Source: a virus
DNA length: 35,862 bases
Reading direction: 5' to 3' (one strand)
Virus record (IMG/VR): IMGVR_UViG_3300034682_000076
Coordinates: 1 to 35,862 of that record
The position numbers and the translations under genes are program-made. Positions 14,699 to 23,002 of this stretch are shown piece by piece (positions within the stretch are counted from its first letter, which is position 1; each line of letters starts with the position of its first letter). The notes below the pieces were generated by a model, which was not told where the DNA came from, did no database searches, and saw nothing but the letters and a program-made list of their open reading frames with translations.

Positions 14699-15142
14699 AT
14701 GGCCGAACCTATCGACTTGGTTTACATCGGTGACAAGCCGGTGAAAAAGGACACTGTCACGCTGTCTGATCTGGCATTCCCACGCATGGAGCCTGTACCA
14801 ACTCCGGCGGAAATTGCCCATCGTTTGCTGCGCTACCCTGATGTTTGGCGCAAAGCCTCCGAACTGGAGAATGTAAAGCGCGAGCAAGAGGCTGCCGCCA
14901 AGGCTGCCGAGGAAGAAGCGGCGCGACTGGCCGCCGAAGAGGCCGCCCGAATCGAATCTGAAAGCATGGTCGTTGAGCCATACGGCGATCTGATGAAGAT
15001 GACCGCTCCACAGCTCAAGACCCTGTGCGAAGGCGAGGATCTGGACCTTGTGAAGGGCGCTCAAGAGTCAGTGCCGGACTTCCGCACTCGCGTCCGTGAT
15101 GCTCTCAAGGCCAAGGTGGCCGCCGCCAAGGATGCCGAGTAA
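14699..15142 (+). CDS. Coiled-coil protein with a SAP/HeH-like C-terminus, virion-associated
   Basis: The 147-aa protein has an N-terminal beta-type block (EPIDLVYIGDKPVKKDTVTL), an Ala/Glu-rich helix (about residues 57-85, likely coiled coil), and a C-terminal segment (about 97-137, LMKMTAPQLKTLCEGEDLDL ending in a helix) that looks like a helix-extended-helix (HeH/SAP-type) nucleic-acid-binding unit. Its place between the capsid and connector genes suggests a capsid-associated or head-completion role. The N-terminal block resembles small head proteins that list a property of the virion surface, but I do not recognise the family. The stop overlaps the next start (TAATG). Confidence 0.55.
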   Translation: MAEPIDLVYIGDKPVKKDTVTLSDLAFPRMEPVPTPAEIAHRLLRYPDVWRKASELENVKREQEAAAKAAEEEAARLAAEEAARIESESMVVEPYGDLMKMTAPQLKTLCEGEDLDLVKGAQESVPDFRTRVRDALKAKVAAAKDAE

Positions 15143-15726
15143 TGGCAACCATCGAGCCGAGTGCGTTCCTGCCTGTGCTCCGGCGCCATATTACGGGGCC
15201 GCTGGATGTATGGATGCTCGATGCGGTCGGGGAGGCGGCAATCGAGTTTTGCCGCCAATCCGAACTGATTTGCCAAGAGAAGTTTGTCGCGAGCGCTGAT
15301 GCTGGTGAACTGATCACCGTTTGCGATGATCCTGGCATGAAGTCCTGCAACCTGCTGTATCTGAATGATGCTTCCGGCAACCCGCTTGAGTCGGGCAGAG
15401 ATTACTACGCGGTATCAAGTAACGACATCAGCGTTCTGTCCCCTTGCTCCGATGTGCGGATTGGCTTTGCTGTCGAGCCAGTACAAGGCGCAGAAGTACT
15501 TCCGGAAGTCCTATTCCGCGACCACGCCGAGGCCATTGCTGCCGGAGCCGCAGCAATTCTCTTTGCACAACCCGAGAAGCCTTGGACTGACCCCAAACGG
15601 GCTGGCTTCTATCAACAGGTGTTCACTGAGGGCTGGCGCAGAGCGTTTCGCTTCCGAAAAGAACACGCCATTCAGCCAAAAACCCAAGTGTTCATTAACC
15701 CGGTTCGCCGCCGGGAATTCTTTTAG
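15142..15726 (+). CDS. Head-tail connector-like protein
   Basis: The 194-aa protein is coupled by a TAATG overlap to the preceding gene. It reads AVGEAAIEFCRQSELICQEK at residues 29-48, then strand-rich blocks (CNLLYLNDASGNPLESGRDY) and a C-terminal helical region (HAEAIAAGAAAILFAQPEKP, FTEGWRRAFRFRKEH). The helix-strand-helix plan and the position between capsid and the DUF6682-like adaptor fit a head-completion or gatekeeper protein of the type that binds under the portal. No named family recognised with certainty. Confidence 0.6.
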   Translation: MATIEPSAFLPVLRRHITGPLDVWMLDAVGEAAIEFCRQSELICQEKFVASADAGELITVCDDPGMKSCNLLYLNDASGNPLESGRDYYAVSSNDISVLSPCSDVRIGFAVEPVQGAEVLPEVLFRDHAEAIAAGAAAILFAQPEKPWTDPKRAGFYQQVFTEGWRRAFRFRKEHAIQPKTQVFINPVRRREFF

Positions 15727-15737
15727 AGGACCAGCTC

Positions 15738-16415
15738 ATGGCAACAGTAAGCGTCACGTCAATACTCCAACGCGCTAACACCCTGCTGAATGATCCCGGT
15801 TTCATCCGTTGGCCGAAGCAAGAACTGCTCAACTACTACAACGATGCGGCTAAAGCCATCGTTTTAGTCCGCCCAGATGCTCACACCAAGCATGTTGATT
15901 TCGAGTGTGCTGCAGGGACCAAACAGGCTCTGCCGGTTGATGCTCTGCGACTGATTGATGTGGTCCGCAATTTCAACGGCAGCGTGATCCGCTATGTACC
16001 GCGTAAAGCACTGGATGATAGCTATCCTGAGTGGCACACATCCGCAACTGCAACCAAGGTCAGCGCATTCACCTATGACGAGCGCGATCCGAAGGTGTTC
16101 TTCCTCTACCCGGGGCCAGCCGCAGCCGTTAAGGTAGATGTGGTCTATTCCGTTGCCCCGCAAAGTAAAACCTTGGCCGAAGTCGAAGACGCCAACACAC
16201 CAGCTATCGCCGATCTGGACGACATCTACATCAACCCGCTGATCGACTTCATCATGTACCGCGCATTCCTGAAGGATTCTGAATACGCCGCTAACGCCAA
16301 TCGGTCACAGGGGCATTACCAGGCGTTCCTGCAGCAACTGGGTGACAAGACCACGGTTGATAGCAATCAAGAACAACGCAAGGCCGCCCAGTTTGCTGGC
16401 CCGACAGGTCGGTAA
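15738..16415 (+). CDS. Head-tail adaptor-like protein (DUF6682-type)
   Basis: The 225-aa protein begins SILQRANTLLNDPGFIRWPK, then ELLNYYNDAAKAIVLVRPDA, which I recall as the start of the DUF6682 phage adaptor family, found next to portal and tail genes in short-tailed phages. It continues with LRLIDVVRNFNG and a C-terminal helical region (LIDFIMYRAFLKDSEYAANA) typical of T7 gp11/P22 gp4-type adaptors that ring the portal. It should connect the portal to the nozzle-like protein encoded at 18036. The family number is from memory. Confidence 0.7.
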   Translation: MATVSVTSILQRANTLLNDPGFIRWPKQELLNYYNDAAKAIVLVRPDAHTKHVDFECAAGTKQALPVDALRLIDVVRNFNGSVIRYVPRKALDDSYPEWHTSATATKVSAFTYDERDPKVFFLYPGPAAAVKVDVVYSVAPQSKTLAEVEDANTPAIADLDDIYINPLIDFIMYRAFLKDSEYAANANRSQGHYQAFLQQLGDKTTVDSNQEQRKAAQFAGPTGR

Positions 16416-16424
16416 GGGGGCAAC

Positions 16425-17642
16425 ATGGCTGGGTTTTGGTACAGGGCAGGTACTGTAAGCGTCACCAATGCTTCCAAGAAAGTTGTTGGTAGCGGAACGC
16501 TGTTTAAAACAACGACATTCAAGCCTGACAAGGGACATGCCCTCTATGGCCCGGATGGCAAGCCATATGAGATCGACTATGTCGAATCGGATACTGTGCT
16601 GTATCTCGTCAAGGCCTATACAGGCGCGACAGCCAGTGGCCAGTCTTACGAGATCGACATCACCCGCACATCCACAATCCCAGCGCTGTCGCGTGAAATT
16701 TCGGCCCAACTTGCTTATGCCCAGGGGCAATACGACAGCTGGCAGCAGATCCTGACGGGTTCTGGCAATGTGACGCTGTTCGCCCCTGATGGGCAATCGG
16801 TCACAGTGCCGGCACTGTCGAATATGTTGAGTAAGTCGGGCAACCTGGCGGGGCTAGCGGATAAGCCGACCGCTCGGAATAATTTGGGGCTCGGTGATGT
16901 TGCCGTTAAGACCGTCCAAACCAGTCAAACGGACCTGACGGCCGGTCACGTGATGCTTACCGGTGCATTCGGCTTGGGCTCCATCGGGTTGCCGCGAGTT
17001 TTTGACGCCAATACTGTTTGGGCAAATGGGTGGTATTCATATAACCGAGATGCGGGGGATGTCGAGGGGCCGGAAATGTACGGCACCATTCTTTATACTG
17101 GTCACACTGGGAATGGCATGGCCTATGCTGGTTGGCAAACGCAGATTTTTTTCGGAGTGGCTGGATCCATTTATTTCCGAAATAACTCGGGGCCTAATAC
17201 GTTCCAAGGAGCGACATGGAAGCGATTATGGACTGAACATAATTTCCCTGTCGTATCCGGATCGTTTACGCCAATTATCAATGTTCCTGGTGTTGAGATA
17301 TTGAGAGCTGTCGGTAAATATTGGCGCAAAGGGGATGTGTGCCACTTCCAATCAGATATCACAATTGGCACCCTCGCTGACGCACCCGCAGACAACTCAT
17401 CGAATCTTAAAATAACGGGGCTGCCGTTTGTCATGGCCAACACCGGATTGGCGTTACCGTTGGCAATCTCTGCGAGTAACTTGCGCGTCACAGAACCAGT
17501 GGCGCTCGTAGAGGGTGCCGAAGTTATTTTTGTGAAATTGACGAATGGTGCAGGTGACATGATGCGAGTGTCAGATATTAAACCGAAAACCTATGGTGGG
17601 TCAGTGGTAATTACATTATCCGGCTGGTGCCCGATTGCATAA
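16425..17642 (+). CDS. Tail fibre protein
   Basis: The 405-aa protein starts with a virion-attachment-like domain (FWYRAGTVSVTNASKKVVGS, then DKGHALYGPDGKPYEIDYVE) also found in fibres of other short-tailed phages. A linker contains the LAGLADKPTARNNLGLGDVA motif seen in many T4- and P2-type side-tail fibres just before the shaft. The C-terminal 240 residues are strand-rich and Gly/Trp-containing (WYSYNRDAGDVEGPEMYGTI onward). The part encoded from about 17030 to the end is visibly richer in A and T than the flanking genes, as expected for a receptor-binding tip exchanged between phages. Receptor unknown. Confidence 0.8.
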   Translation: MAGFWYRAGTVSVTNASKKVVGSGTLFKTTTFKPDKGHALYGPDGKPYEIDYVESDTVLYLVKAYTGATASGQSYEIDITRTSTIPALSREISAQLAYAQGQYDSWQQILTGSGNVTLFAPDGQSVTVPALSNMLSKSGNLAGLADKPTARNNLGLGDVAVKTVQTSQTDLTAGHVMLTGAFGLGSIGLPRVFDANTVWANGWYSYNRDAGDVEGPEMYGTILYTGHTGNGMAYAGWQTQIFFGVAGSIYFRNNSGPNTFQGATWKRLWTEHNFPVVSGSFTPIINVPGVEILRAVGKYWRKGDVCHFQSDITIGTLADAPADNSSNLKITGLPFVMANTGLALPLAISASNLRVTEPVALVEGAEVIFVKLTNGAGDMMRVSDIKPKTYGGSVVITLSGWCPIA

Positions 17643-17654
17643 AGGAGATAGTTG

Positions 17655-17900
17655 ATGGCAATTGAAAAACGTGTATTGAAAAGTGTCCGCACTTTACCTG
17701 GATTGAAGGGTGTTGAGGTGGAGTGGGCAGACCAAGTAGTTCGCGATAACGGCGAGGTGATAGCGTCTACCCCATTCAATCGCGCCTATGGCCAATATGA
17801 CCGCGAACAGTTCCTGGCGGATATGGCCGATGAGCAGACGGCGGTAACCTATGCCGATCTGGCTGGGTTGGAAGTCAGAGCCGAGCAACCAGCAGCCTAA
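17655..17900 (+). CDS. Small protein linked to the tail fibre, unknown
   Basis: The 81-aa product starts at an ATG seven bases from AAGGAG, twelve bases after the tail-fibre stop. It is acidic and soluble (RTLPGLKGVEVEWADQVVRD, YGQYDREQFLADMADEQTAV) with no membrane segment. Its position suggests a fibre chaperone or a fibre-attached protein, but it is shorter than known tail-fibre assembly proteins and has no recognised family. It is the last gene before late promoter copy 3. Confidence 0.55.
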   Translation: MAIEKRVLKSVRTLPGLKGVEVEWADQVVRDNGEVIASTPFNRAYGQYDREQFLADMADEQTAVTYADLAGLEVRAEQPAA

Positions 17901-17942
17901 TACCTAAACTTCCGTTCGATATCTTTGCCTCTCTTTGTCCTC

Positions 17943-17984
17943 TTGAACAATGCCACATCCAGCGTTACATTCTCCCAATAATGG
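17943..17984 (+). promoter_or_regulatory. pR'-like late promoter, copy 3 (tail block)
   Basis: -35 TTGAAC (17943-17948), 17-base spacer ending CCAGCGT, -10 TACATT (17966-17971, weaker than the TAGGAT of the other copies), predicted start A17978. The second -10-like hexamer is AATAAT (17977-17982), the closest of the four to the consensus. Confidence 0.7.
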
Positions 17985-18010
17985 CCTGACTCTTTGAGTT
18001 GGGCCTTTTT
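17983..18010 (+). terminator. Leader terminator tR'-like, copy 3
   Basis: GGCCTGACTC (17983-17992), three-base loop, GAGTTGGGCC (17996-18005) with two G-T wobbles, then five T. It would release a leader of about 33 nt. Only one hairpin is present, unlike copies 1 and 2. Confidence 0.85.
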
Positions 18011-18035
18011 GTTTTCACCCTCCGGAAAATTTCCC

Positions 18036-19628
18036 ATGCCAGCAATCGACATCGTTACCATGCGAGGTGAAACGCCGCGTGTGGCGCCTCATCTATTGCC
18101 CAACGAAGTCGCGACCATAGCCAAGAACTGCATTTTTGACCGTGGCACGCTAGCGCCGCTGATGGATGATCTGGCCACTGGATTGTCGGTACCCATTACG
18201 CCGAAAACTCTGTTCCACTATCGAGGTGATTTCTGGTTTGCGTGGGCTGGCTATGTCGAAGTGATGCGCTCGCCTATTGCCCAAGACACATATGGGCGCA
18301 TTTACTACACCGATGGTATCTATCCCAAAGTGACCACGGCTGATATCGCTACTGGCGGAGCCACAAAGCCGACGGCGTGGTATCGACTCGGGGTGACTGC
18401 TCCAACGACTGCTATCCAGGTAGCTGCTATCACGCCACCGGATGGCGAGACCGATGACGACGCGACAGACGATATCACCCGGTATTACGTCGAAACCTAT
18501 GTCACCGGTGCCGGTGAAGAGGGGGCGCCTGGTCCGGCAAGTGCCGAGGTCAACATCACCATTCCGGATTCAACAGTTACGCTCGAGTTTGCCTCGCCGA
18601 GCTCCAATGACCGCAACATAACCGCCCGCCGAATTTACCGCTCTGTCACCAGCGACAGCACTTCTGATTATCTGTTCGTTGCTGAATTGCCGATCGGCAC
18701 TCTGAGCTATATCGATGCAAAGGACGATGCCGAACTGGCCGGAGCCTTGGATACCTACGATTACCTGCCGCCGCCAGATGACATGCGTGGTTTGTGCCTG
18801 ATGGCTAACGGCATCGCAGCTGGGTTTGCAGGTAATGAGCTGTTGTTCTCGTCTGCCTATCTGCCGTATGCCTGGCCGGAAGCGAACCGGTTGACTACCG
18901 AGCACGACATTGTGGCCATTGCGGCCACAGGGGCGGCTCTGGTGGTGGGTACCAAGGGCTATCCATATCTGTGCCAAGGCGTGACACCATCGGCAATCAC
19001 CAGCACCAAGATTGAATTGCAGCAGGCCTGCATCAGTGCTCGCTCAATGGTGTCCGTTGATGGCCTTGTCCTGTATGCCTGCCCGGATGGATTGACGGGT
19101 ATCTCTACGTCTGGCGCCTCCTTGGTGACAGCGCAGATCATCACCCCGACGCAGTGGCAAGCGATGAAGCCTGAGACGCTGCGAGCTTGGTGCCATGAAG
19201 GGAAGTACATCGGGATCACAGACACTCATGCGTTTATGTATGACCCGGCGAGCGGCGACTTCCGCGAGATGACGAATCGGTGGGATGCTGCATACAACGA
19301 TCTGGAATCTGATTCACTTTTCGTTGCCAAGGGAAAGGCTCTGTTCAAGTGGCGCGGCGATAGCGTAGCGAATACCAACTACACCTGGCGCTCCAAGGAG
19401 TTCACAGCAACCGGTGTCTCCTACAGCTGCGCCCGGATCACGCGAGGCGACGGTGATATCAGCGTCAGGATTTATGCCGACGGCGCGAAGGTCATGGATC
19501 TCGAGGCTGTGCCTAAGGTTGCATTCAGGCTGCCAGCGATCCGCGGCGACAAATGGCAGATCGAGGTATTCGGCCTGGCAGAGGTTGAGCGCATCCAACT
19601 AGCAACCAGCATGGCGGAGCTTGCGTAA
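18036..19628 (+). CDS. Tail nozzle/tube-like protein
   Basis: The 530-aa protein starts at an ATG after a GGAAAA site; the frame is open further upstream through the terminator, but only non-ATG starts occur there. The sequence is strand-rich with propeller-like repeats (TLFHYRGDFWFAWAGYVEVM, PDDMRGLCLMANGIAAGFAG, ALVVGTKGYPYLCQGV, WCHEGKYIGITDTHAFMYDP). Residues about 125-215 form a fibronectin-like insertion (TRYYVETYVTGAGEEGAPGP). The same arrangement is common in tail nozzle proteins of T7-like and other short-tailed phages (T7 gp12 type). It should lie below the adaptor ring. The call is by pattern and position. Confidence 0.65.
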   Translation: MPAIDIVTMRGETPRVAPHLLPNEVATIAKNCIFDRGTLAPLMDDLATGLSVPITPKTLFHYRGDFWFAWAGYVEVMRSPIAQDTYGRIYYTDGIYPKVTTADIATGGATKPTAWYRLGVTAPTTAIQVAAITPPDGETDDDATDDITRYYVETYVTGAGEEGAPGPASAEVNITIPDSTVTLEFASPSSNDRNITARRIYRSVTSDSTSDYLFVAELPIGTLSYIDAKDDAELAGALDTYDYLPPPDDMRGLCLMANGIAAGFAGNELLFSSAYLPYAWPEANRLTTEHDIVAIAATGAALVVGTKGYPYLCQGVTPSAITSTKIELQQACISARSMVSVDGLVLYACPDGLTGISTSGASLVTAQIITPTQWQAMKPETLRAWCHEGKYIGITDTHAFMYDPASGDFREMTNRWDAAYNDLESDSLFVAKGKALFKWRGDSVANTNYTWRSKEFTATGVSYSCARITRGDGDISVRIYADGAKVMDLEAVPKVAFRLPAIRGDKWQIEVFGLAEVERIQLATSMAELA

Positions 19629-22600
19629 TGGCTACCTCAAAGGCTGGATATCGCTCCGGCAGTGACTTGCCAACTGTTGCGGAAAACATCGAGCTGCTGA
19701 CCGGCCAGCGTGGCAACAAGCTGGATAAGGCGATCACCTATCGCGAGCTCGCTGACATTGGCTTAATCACCTTAAGCAAGGCCGCCAACAATGCCTTATC
19801 ACCCTCTGTAGCTCCGGGCGTTCTTCCTGATGACACCATCGGTCGGCCTGTCGCTCCGACGGGGGTTATTGCCAACGGTGCTTTCCATACCATTCTGGTG
19901 GAGTGGGATCTGCCTGCATATAAGGGCCATGCCCATGCAGAAGTGTGGCGGGCCGAAGAGGATAACCGCGCCAAGGCGGTGATGGTCGGCACATCAGCGG
20001 CAAACCTCTATTCGGATGCAATTGGCAAGGGCGCATCGGTTTTCTACTGGGTGCGTTTCGTCAATAAGGTGAATGTCCAGGGGCCATTCCAAGGCGTTTC
20101 TGGCGTCCATGCTCAGACCAGCCGAGATGTGCAGGACATACTGGATGAACTGCAAGGGAAGATCGGCGCCAGCCATCTTGTTCAGGAGTTACTGACTCCG
20201 ATCCAGTCTGTATCCCAACTCCAGATAGACCTGGGGGATCTGGATGATGCGCTGTCGCAGGCCAAGGCCAGCATTCAGGCGCTGGATGCCCGAGAAGTTC
20301 AGGTCAGCGATCTGCTGCAACACGCTCAAAACCAGCTTGGCGATAACTACATCAGCGTCACTCTCATCCAGGAGCAGCTGCGCCAGCGGATAGACACCTA
20401 CAACCTGAATTTTCAGAGTTTCCGCGATGCCGTGTTCTCGGTTGACCCGACAACCGGCCAGATCACAATGGATGCGGTTAATGCCGTTCGCAACGAATTG
20501 GGCGCGGAGATCACTGCCGTCAGCCAGCATCTTGATGCTGTTGAGGCGATTGTATCTACCTGCGTGACCCGCGCGGAATTGACGGCTGACTTTGAGCGGT
20601 TAACGCTGGTTGAGCAGCAGATCGACGGCATCCATGGAGCGCTGACACAGACGGCAACCAAGTCGGAAGTAACAAGTGTTGTCAACACGGTCAGCCAGGT
20701 TCAGCAAAGCCTGGATGCAACGAATAACGCATTGACCCAGAAGGCGGCTCAGAGCCAGGTTGATGGGCAAGGCCAGCGCCTGACCGTTGCGGAACAGCAG
20801 ATCAGCGCCAGCGCTACAGCCAACAGCGCAACAGCTCAGCGCATCGAGCAAGTGAAGTCACAACTTGAGCTGGCCGATCAGACAATAACTAGCAGCATCA
20901 CCCAACTGGCTCAATCGGTCGCAACAGATAAGCAGGCCACGGCTCAACGGCTGACCGCCATGGAGGTCGCCATCACTGGGCAGACCGCCGCTATTAGTGA
21001 GCTGCAACAAGTCGTGACCGGTGACGGGTCGTCATTGGCCAGTAAGTTTGAAAGCATATCTGCAAGCACGGATCTGGCTGCGGAGGCTGCCATGCAGGCC
21101 GCGCTTGCTAATGCCTCCGCAGATATTGAACAACGGAAAGCAGCTGGCAGTATCCGCCATGAGCAGTCAGTTATGGCAACGGAGCAAATAGCCCAGGCCA
21201 AGACGCTAGAGCAACTGACCGCATCGTTTGATGGTGTTGCCGCGCAGATCCTCGAAGAGAAGACCGTCCGGGCAACAGCCGATGAATCAATGGCACAAGT
21301 GGTATCAACCATTGAGTCAGCATACAAACAGGCAGACCAGCAAACACAGGCATCCATTAGCGGGTTACAAAAGACTGTCAGCGATATGGATTCAGCTTTA
21401 GCCCAACAAATCAGTGCAATAGATGCCGCCTATAAGCAGGCAGATGCTGCAGCTTCTGCAAGCATAGCCACTGAGCAATCAGCGAGAGCATCCGGCGATC
21501 AAGCGCTATCTGTGGCGATCTCTCAGATGGATGCAGCATATAAGGCTGCTGATAGCTCTCTTGCCAGCAGGGTGGCCAGCGAAGAGTTGGCTCGAGCTAA
21601 TGCCGACGGTGCACTATCATCACGAATTGACCAAGTCACAGCCAATTTCACTGGCGCAGATAACATCCTACAAGGCCAGATCACCAGTGAGTCCAGTGCT
21701 AGAGCATCAGCAGATCAGGCTCTGAGTAATCAGATCTCTACGGTTACTGCAACGGCTAACGATACGTCGGCGACTGTTCAAACTCACAGTCAGTCAATCG
21801 CCAGCCTGCAAAACGGGGCTCAGGCCATGTGGACGGCAAAGGCGAATGCCGGTGGGATCAGCGCCGGTATCGGATTGATCGCAAAGTCTGACGGCACTAG
21901 CCAGGTCGCCATCTCTGCCAGCCAGATGTTTGTCTTCGATCCGAACAGCCCGAATGCACTATCCCCGCTTTTTGCCATCGATAATGGTCAAGTCATCATG
22001 GCCGAGGCGATCATCCGGACGGCCACCATCCAGATCCTGAACAGCCAGCAGATCACCGCTGATTATGTGAAGGCAGGGGTGAGCTTGTCGGCGCCGGTGA
22101 TCAACGGCGGCAGCATCATCATCGGCTCTAATTTCACAGTAACATCGTCCGGCGCGATGACCGCATGGAGCGCCACGCTGCGTTATGTCACCAGCCATTA
22201 CGGCACGTTCAACTATGCAACGATCAATTTTGCAACGATGCGAAACTGTGTAATTGAAGAAGATTGCACGGTGAAGGGAACCATCTATGCAGAGAAGATT
22301 GTCGGTGACATAACTGCTGTGCGTCCAATGGATAGTGGTGTCCCGTTAATAATCAAAGCTGGAACATATAGCAGGGAGGCAGTCATAGAAACGACCCTTT
22401 TTTCTGCTAAAGACTCCTGTTCGTGTTCTGTTTCAAGAGACGGCGTTGTTATTGCTACAAAATCTGTGGCTGCAGAACAAAGTCCGTATACGCCAATATC
22501 TATGTTTGGCACGTTAACCACAAAGATTCCCATACCGGCAAACACTCAGGTTTCAGTTATGGTCACGCACTCAATCGGCAAATATCGCGATGTGTCATCA

Positions 22601-22642
22601 AGAATAACCGTATACAAAACAGACTCAGGAACGTTCATGTGA
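19628..22642 (+). CDS. Lambda J-like central tail fibre (FNIII, coiled coil, DUF1983-like)
   Basis: The 1004-aa protein overlaps the nozzle gene by one base. After an N-terminal attachment part, residues about 75-165 form a fibronectin type III-like domain (VAPTGVIANGAFHTILVEWD, then VFYWVRFVNKVNVQGPF). A very long coiled-coil region follows to about residue 720, ending in three 36-residue repeats. Then a DUF1983-like part (about 720-815, with MFVFDPNSPNALSPLFAIDN, TATIQILNSQQITADYVKAG) matches the end of lambda J-type host-specificity proteins. The last 140 residues form a strand-rich tip with Cys pairs, encoded by visibly more AT-rich DNA. It is probably the central receptor-binding fibre. 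J-like proteins are best known from siphoviruses, but short-tailed Stx phages also have related fibres (from memory). Confidence 0.8.
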   Translation: MATSKAGYRSGSDLPTVAENIELLTGQRGNKLDKAITYRELADIGLITLSKAANNALSPSVAPGVLPDDTIGRPVAPTGVIANGAFHTILVEWDLPAYKGHAHAEVWRAEEDNRAKAVMVGTSAANLYSDAIGKGASVFYWVRFVNKVNVQGPFQGVSGVHAQTSRDVQDILDELQGKIGASHLVQELLTPIQSVSQLQIDLGDLDDALSQAKASIQALDAREVQVSDLLQHAQNQLGDNYISVTLIQEQLRQRIDTYNLNFQSFRDAVFSVDPTTGQITMDAVNAVRNELGAEITAVSQHLDAVEAIVSTCVTRAELTADFERLTLVEQQIDGIHGALTQTATKSEVTSVVNTVSQVQQSLDATNNALTQKAAQSQVDGQGQRLTVAEQQISASATANSATAQRIEQVKSQLELADQTITSSITQLAQSVATDKQATAQRLTAMEVAITGQTAAISELQQVVTGDGSSLASKFESISASTDLAAEAAMQAALANASADIEQRKAAGSIRHEQSVMATEQIAQAKTLEQLTASFDGVAAQILEEKTVRATADESMAQVVSTIESAYKQADQQTQASISGLQKTVSDMDSALAQQISAIDAAYKQADAAASASIATEQSARASGDQALSVAISQMDAAYKAADSSLASRVASEELARANADGALSSRIDQVTANFTGADNILQGQITSESSARASADQALSNQISTVTATANDTSATVQTHSQSIASLQNGAQAMWTAKANAGGISAGIGLIAKSDGTSQVAISASQMFVFDPNSPNALSPLFAIDNGQVIMAEAIIRTATIQILNSQQITADYVKAGVSLSAPVINGGSIIIGSNFTVTSSGAMTAWSATLRYVTSHYGTFNYATINFATMRNCVIEEDCTVKGTIYAEKIVGDITAVRPMDSGVPLIIKAGTYSREAVIETTLFSAKDSCSCSVSRDGVVIATKSVAAEQSPYTPISMFGTLTTKIPIPANTQVSVMVTHSIGKYRDVSSRITVYKTDSGTFM
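21320..21643 (+). repeat. Three 108-base (36-residue) repeats inside the J-like gene
   Basis: The motif AYKQAD (third copy AYKAAD) starts at 21320, 21428 and 21536, exactly 108 bases apart, with following ASI/ASR and SAR/LAR positions also kept. The periodicity in a coiled coil suggests length change of the fibre shaft by unit duplication. Confidence 0.7.
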
Positions 22643-22995
22643 CGCTACTTCACAAGATCGCTGCGCAATGCGGCGAGCAAGATTTACCGGAACGCATCTA
22701 CAACGCCTGCCTTAACCAGCAGGCGTTTTTATTTGTGCGCGATCACGACGGATTCGTACTGCGGCCACAGGTAATTGAGGATGAATTGCGAGTGTTGATA
22801 TGGGCGGCGTGGGGGACATCTGGAGCGCATGAACGACATATTGAGGAAGTTAAGTATCTGGCTCGAATCATTGGCGCCAAATCGCTGGTATTTCACTCCG
22901 TGCGCAAGGGATGGCTGCGAGTAGCACCAAAACAGGGGTGGGTGAGGCAGGCAGACGATGAGGACGGTTTTCTAGTATTCACAATGAAACTGTGA
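22639..22995 (+). CDS. Internal virion protein, T7 gp13-like (GNAT-type fold)
   Basis: The start is a GTG overlapping the stop of the J-like gene (GTGA), giving 118 aa; in-frame ATGs further upstream lie deep in the J-like gene and are unlikely. The sequence (IYNACLNQQAFLFVRDHDGF, LIWAAWGTSGAHERHIEEVK, then LVFHSVRKGWLRVAPKQGWV and a DEDGFLVFTMKL end) resembles a short acetyltransferase-like fold. Short-tailed phages often place such a protein just before the internal virion proteins, and T7 gp13 in this position is needed for internal-core assembly. There is no clear acetyl-CoA loop, so enzyme activity is doubtful. An intrinsic terminator lies inside the gene. Confidence 0.6.
   Translation: MTLLHKIAAQCGEQDLPERIYNACLNQQAFLFVRDHDGFVLRPQVIEDELRVLIWAAWGTSGAHERHIEEVKYLARIIGAKSLVFHSVRKGWLRVAPKQGWVRQADDEDGFLVFTMKL
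22702..22730 (+). terminator. Intrinsic terminator inside the gp13-like coding sequence
   Basis: AACGCCTGC (22702-22710), eight-base loop, GCAGGCGTT (22719-22727): a perfect 9-bp stem, with a T-run to 22730. It lies about 65-90 bases inside an open gene and ahead of the internal virion genes. Ribosomes following closely could suppress it, or Q-modified polymerase could ignore it. Confidence 0.7.
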
Positions 22996-23002
22996 GGGTG
23001 AA

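Noticed and set aside
22423-22638. In-frame extension of the gp13-like gene upstream into the J-like gene
   Set aside because: The extension is Cys/Arg-rich noise from the other frame; the GTGA junction at 22639 gives the natural start.
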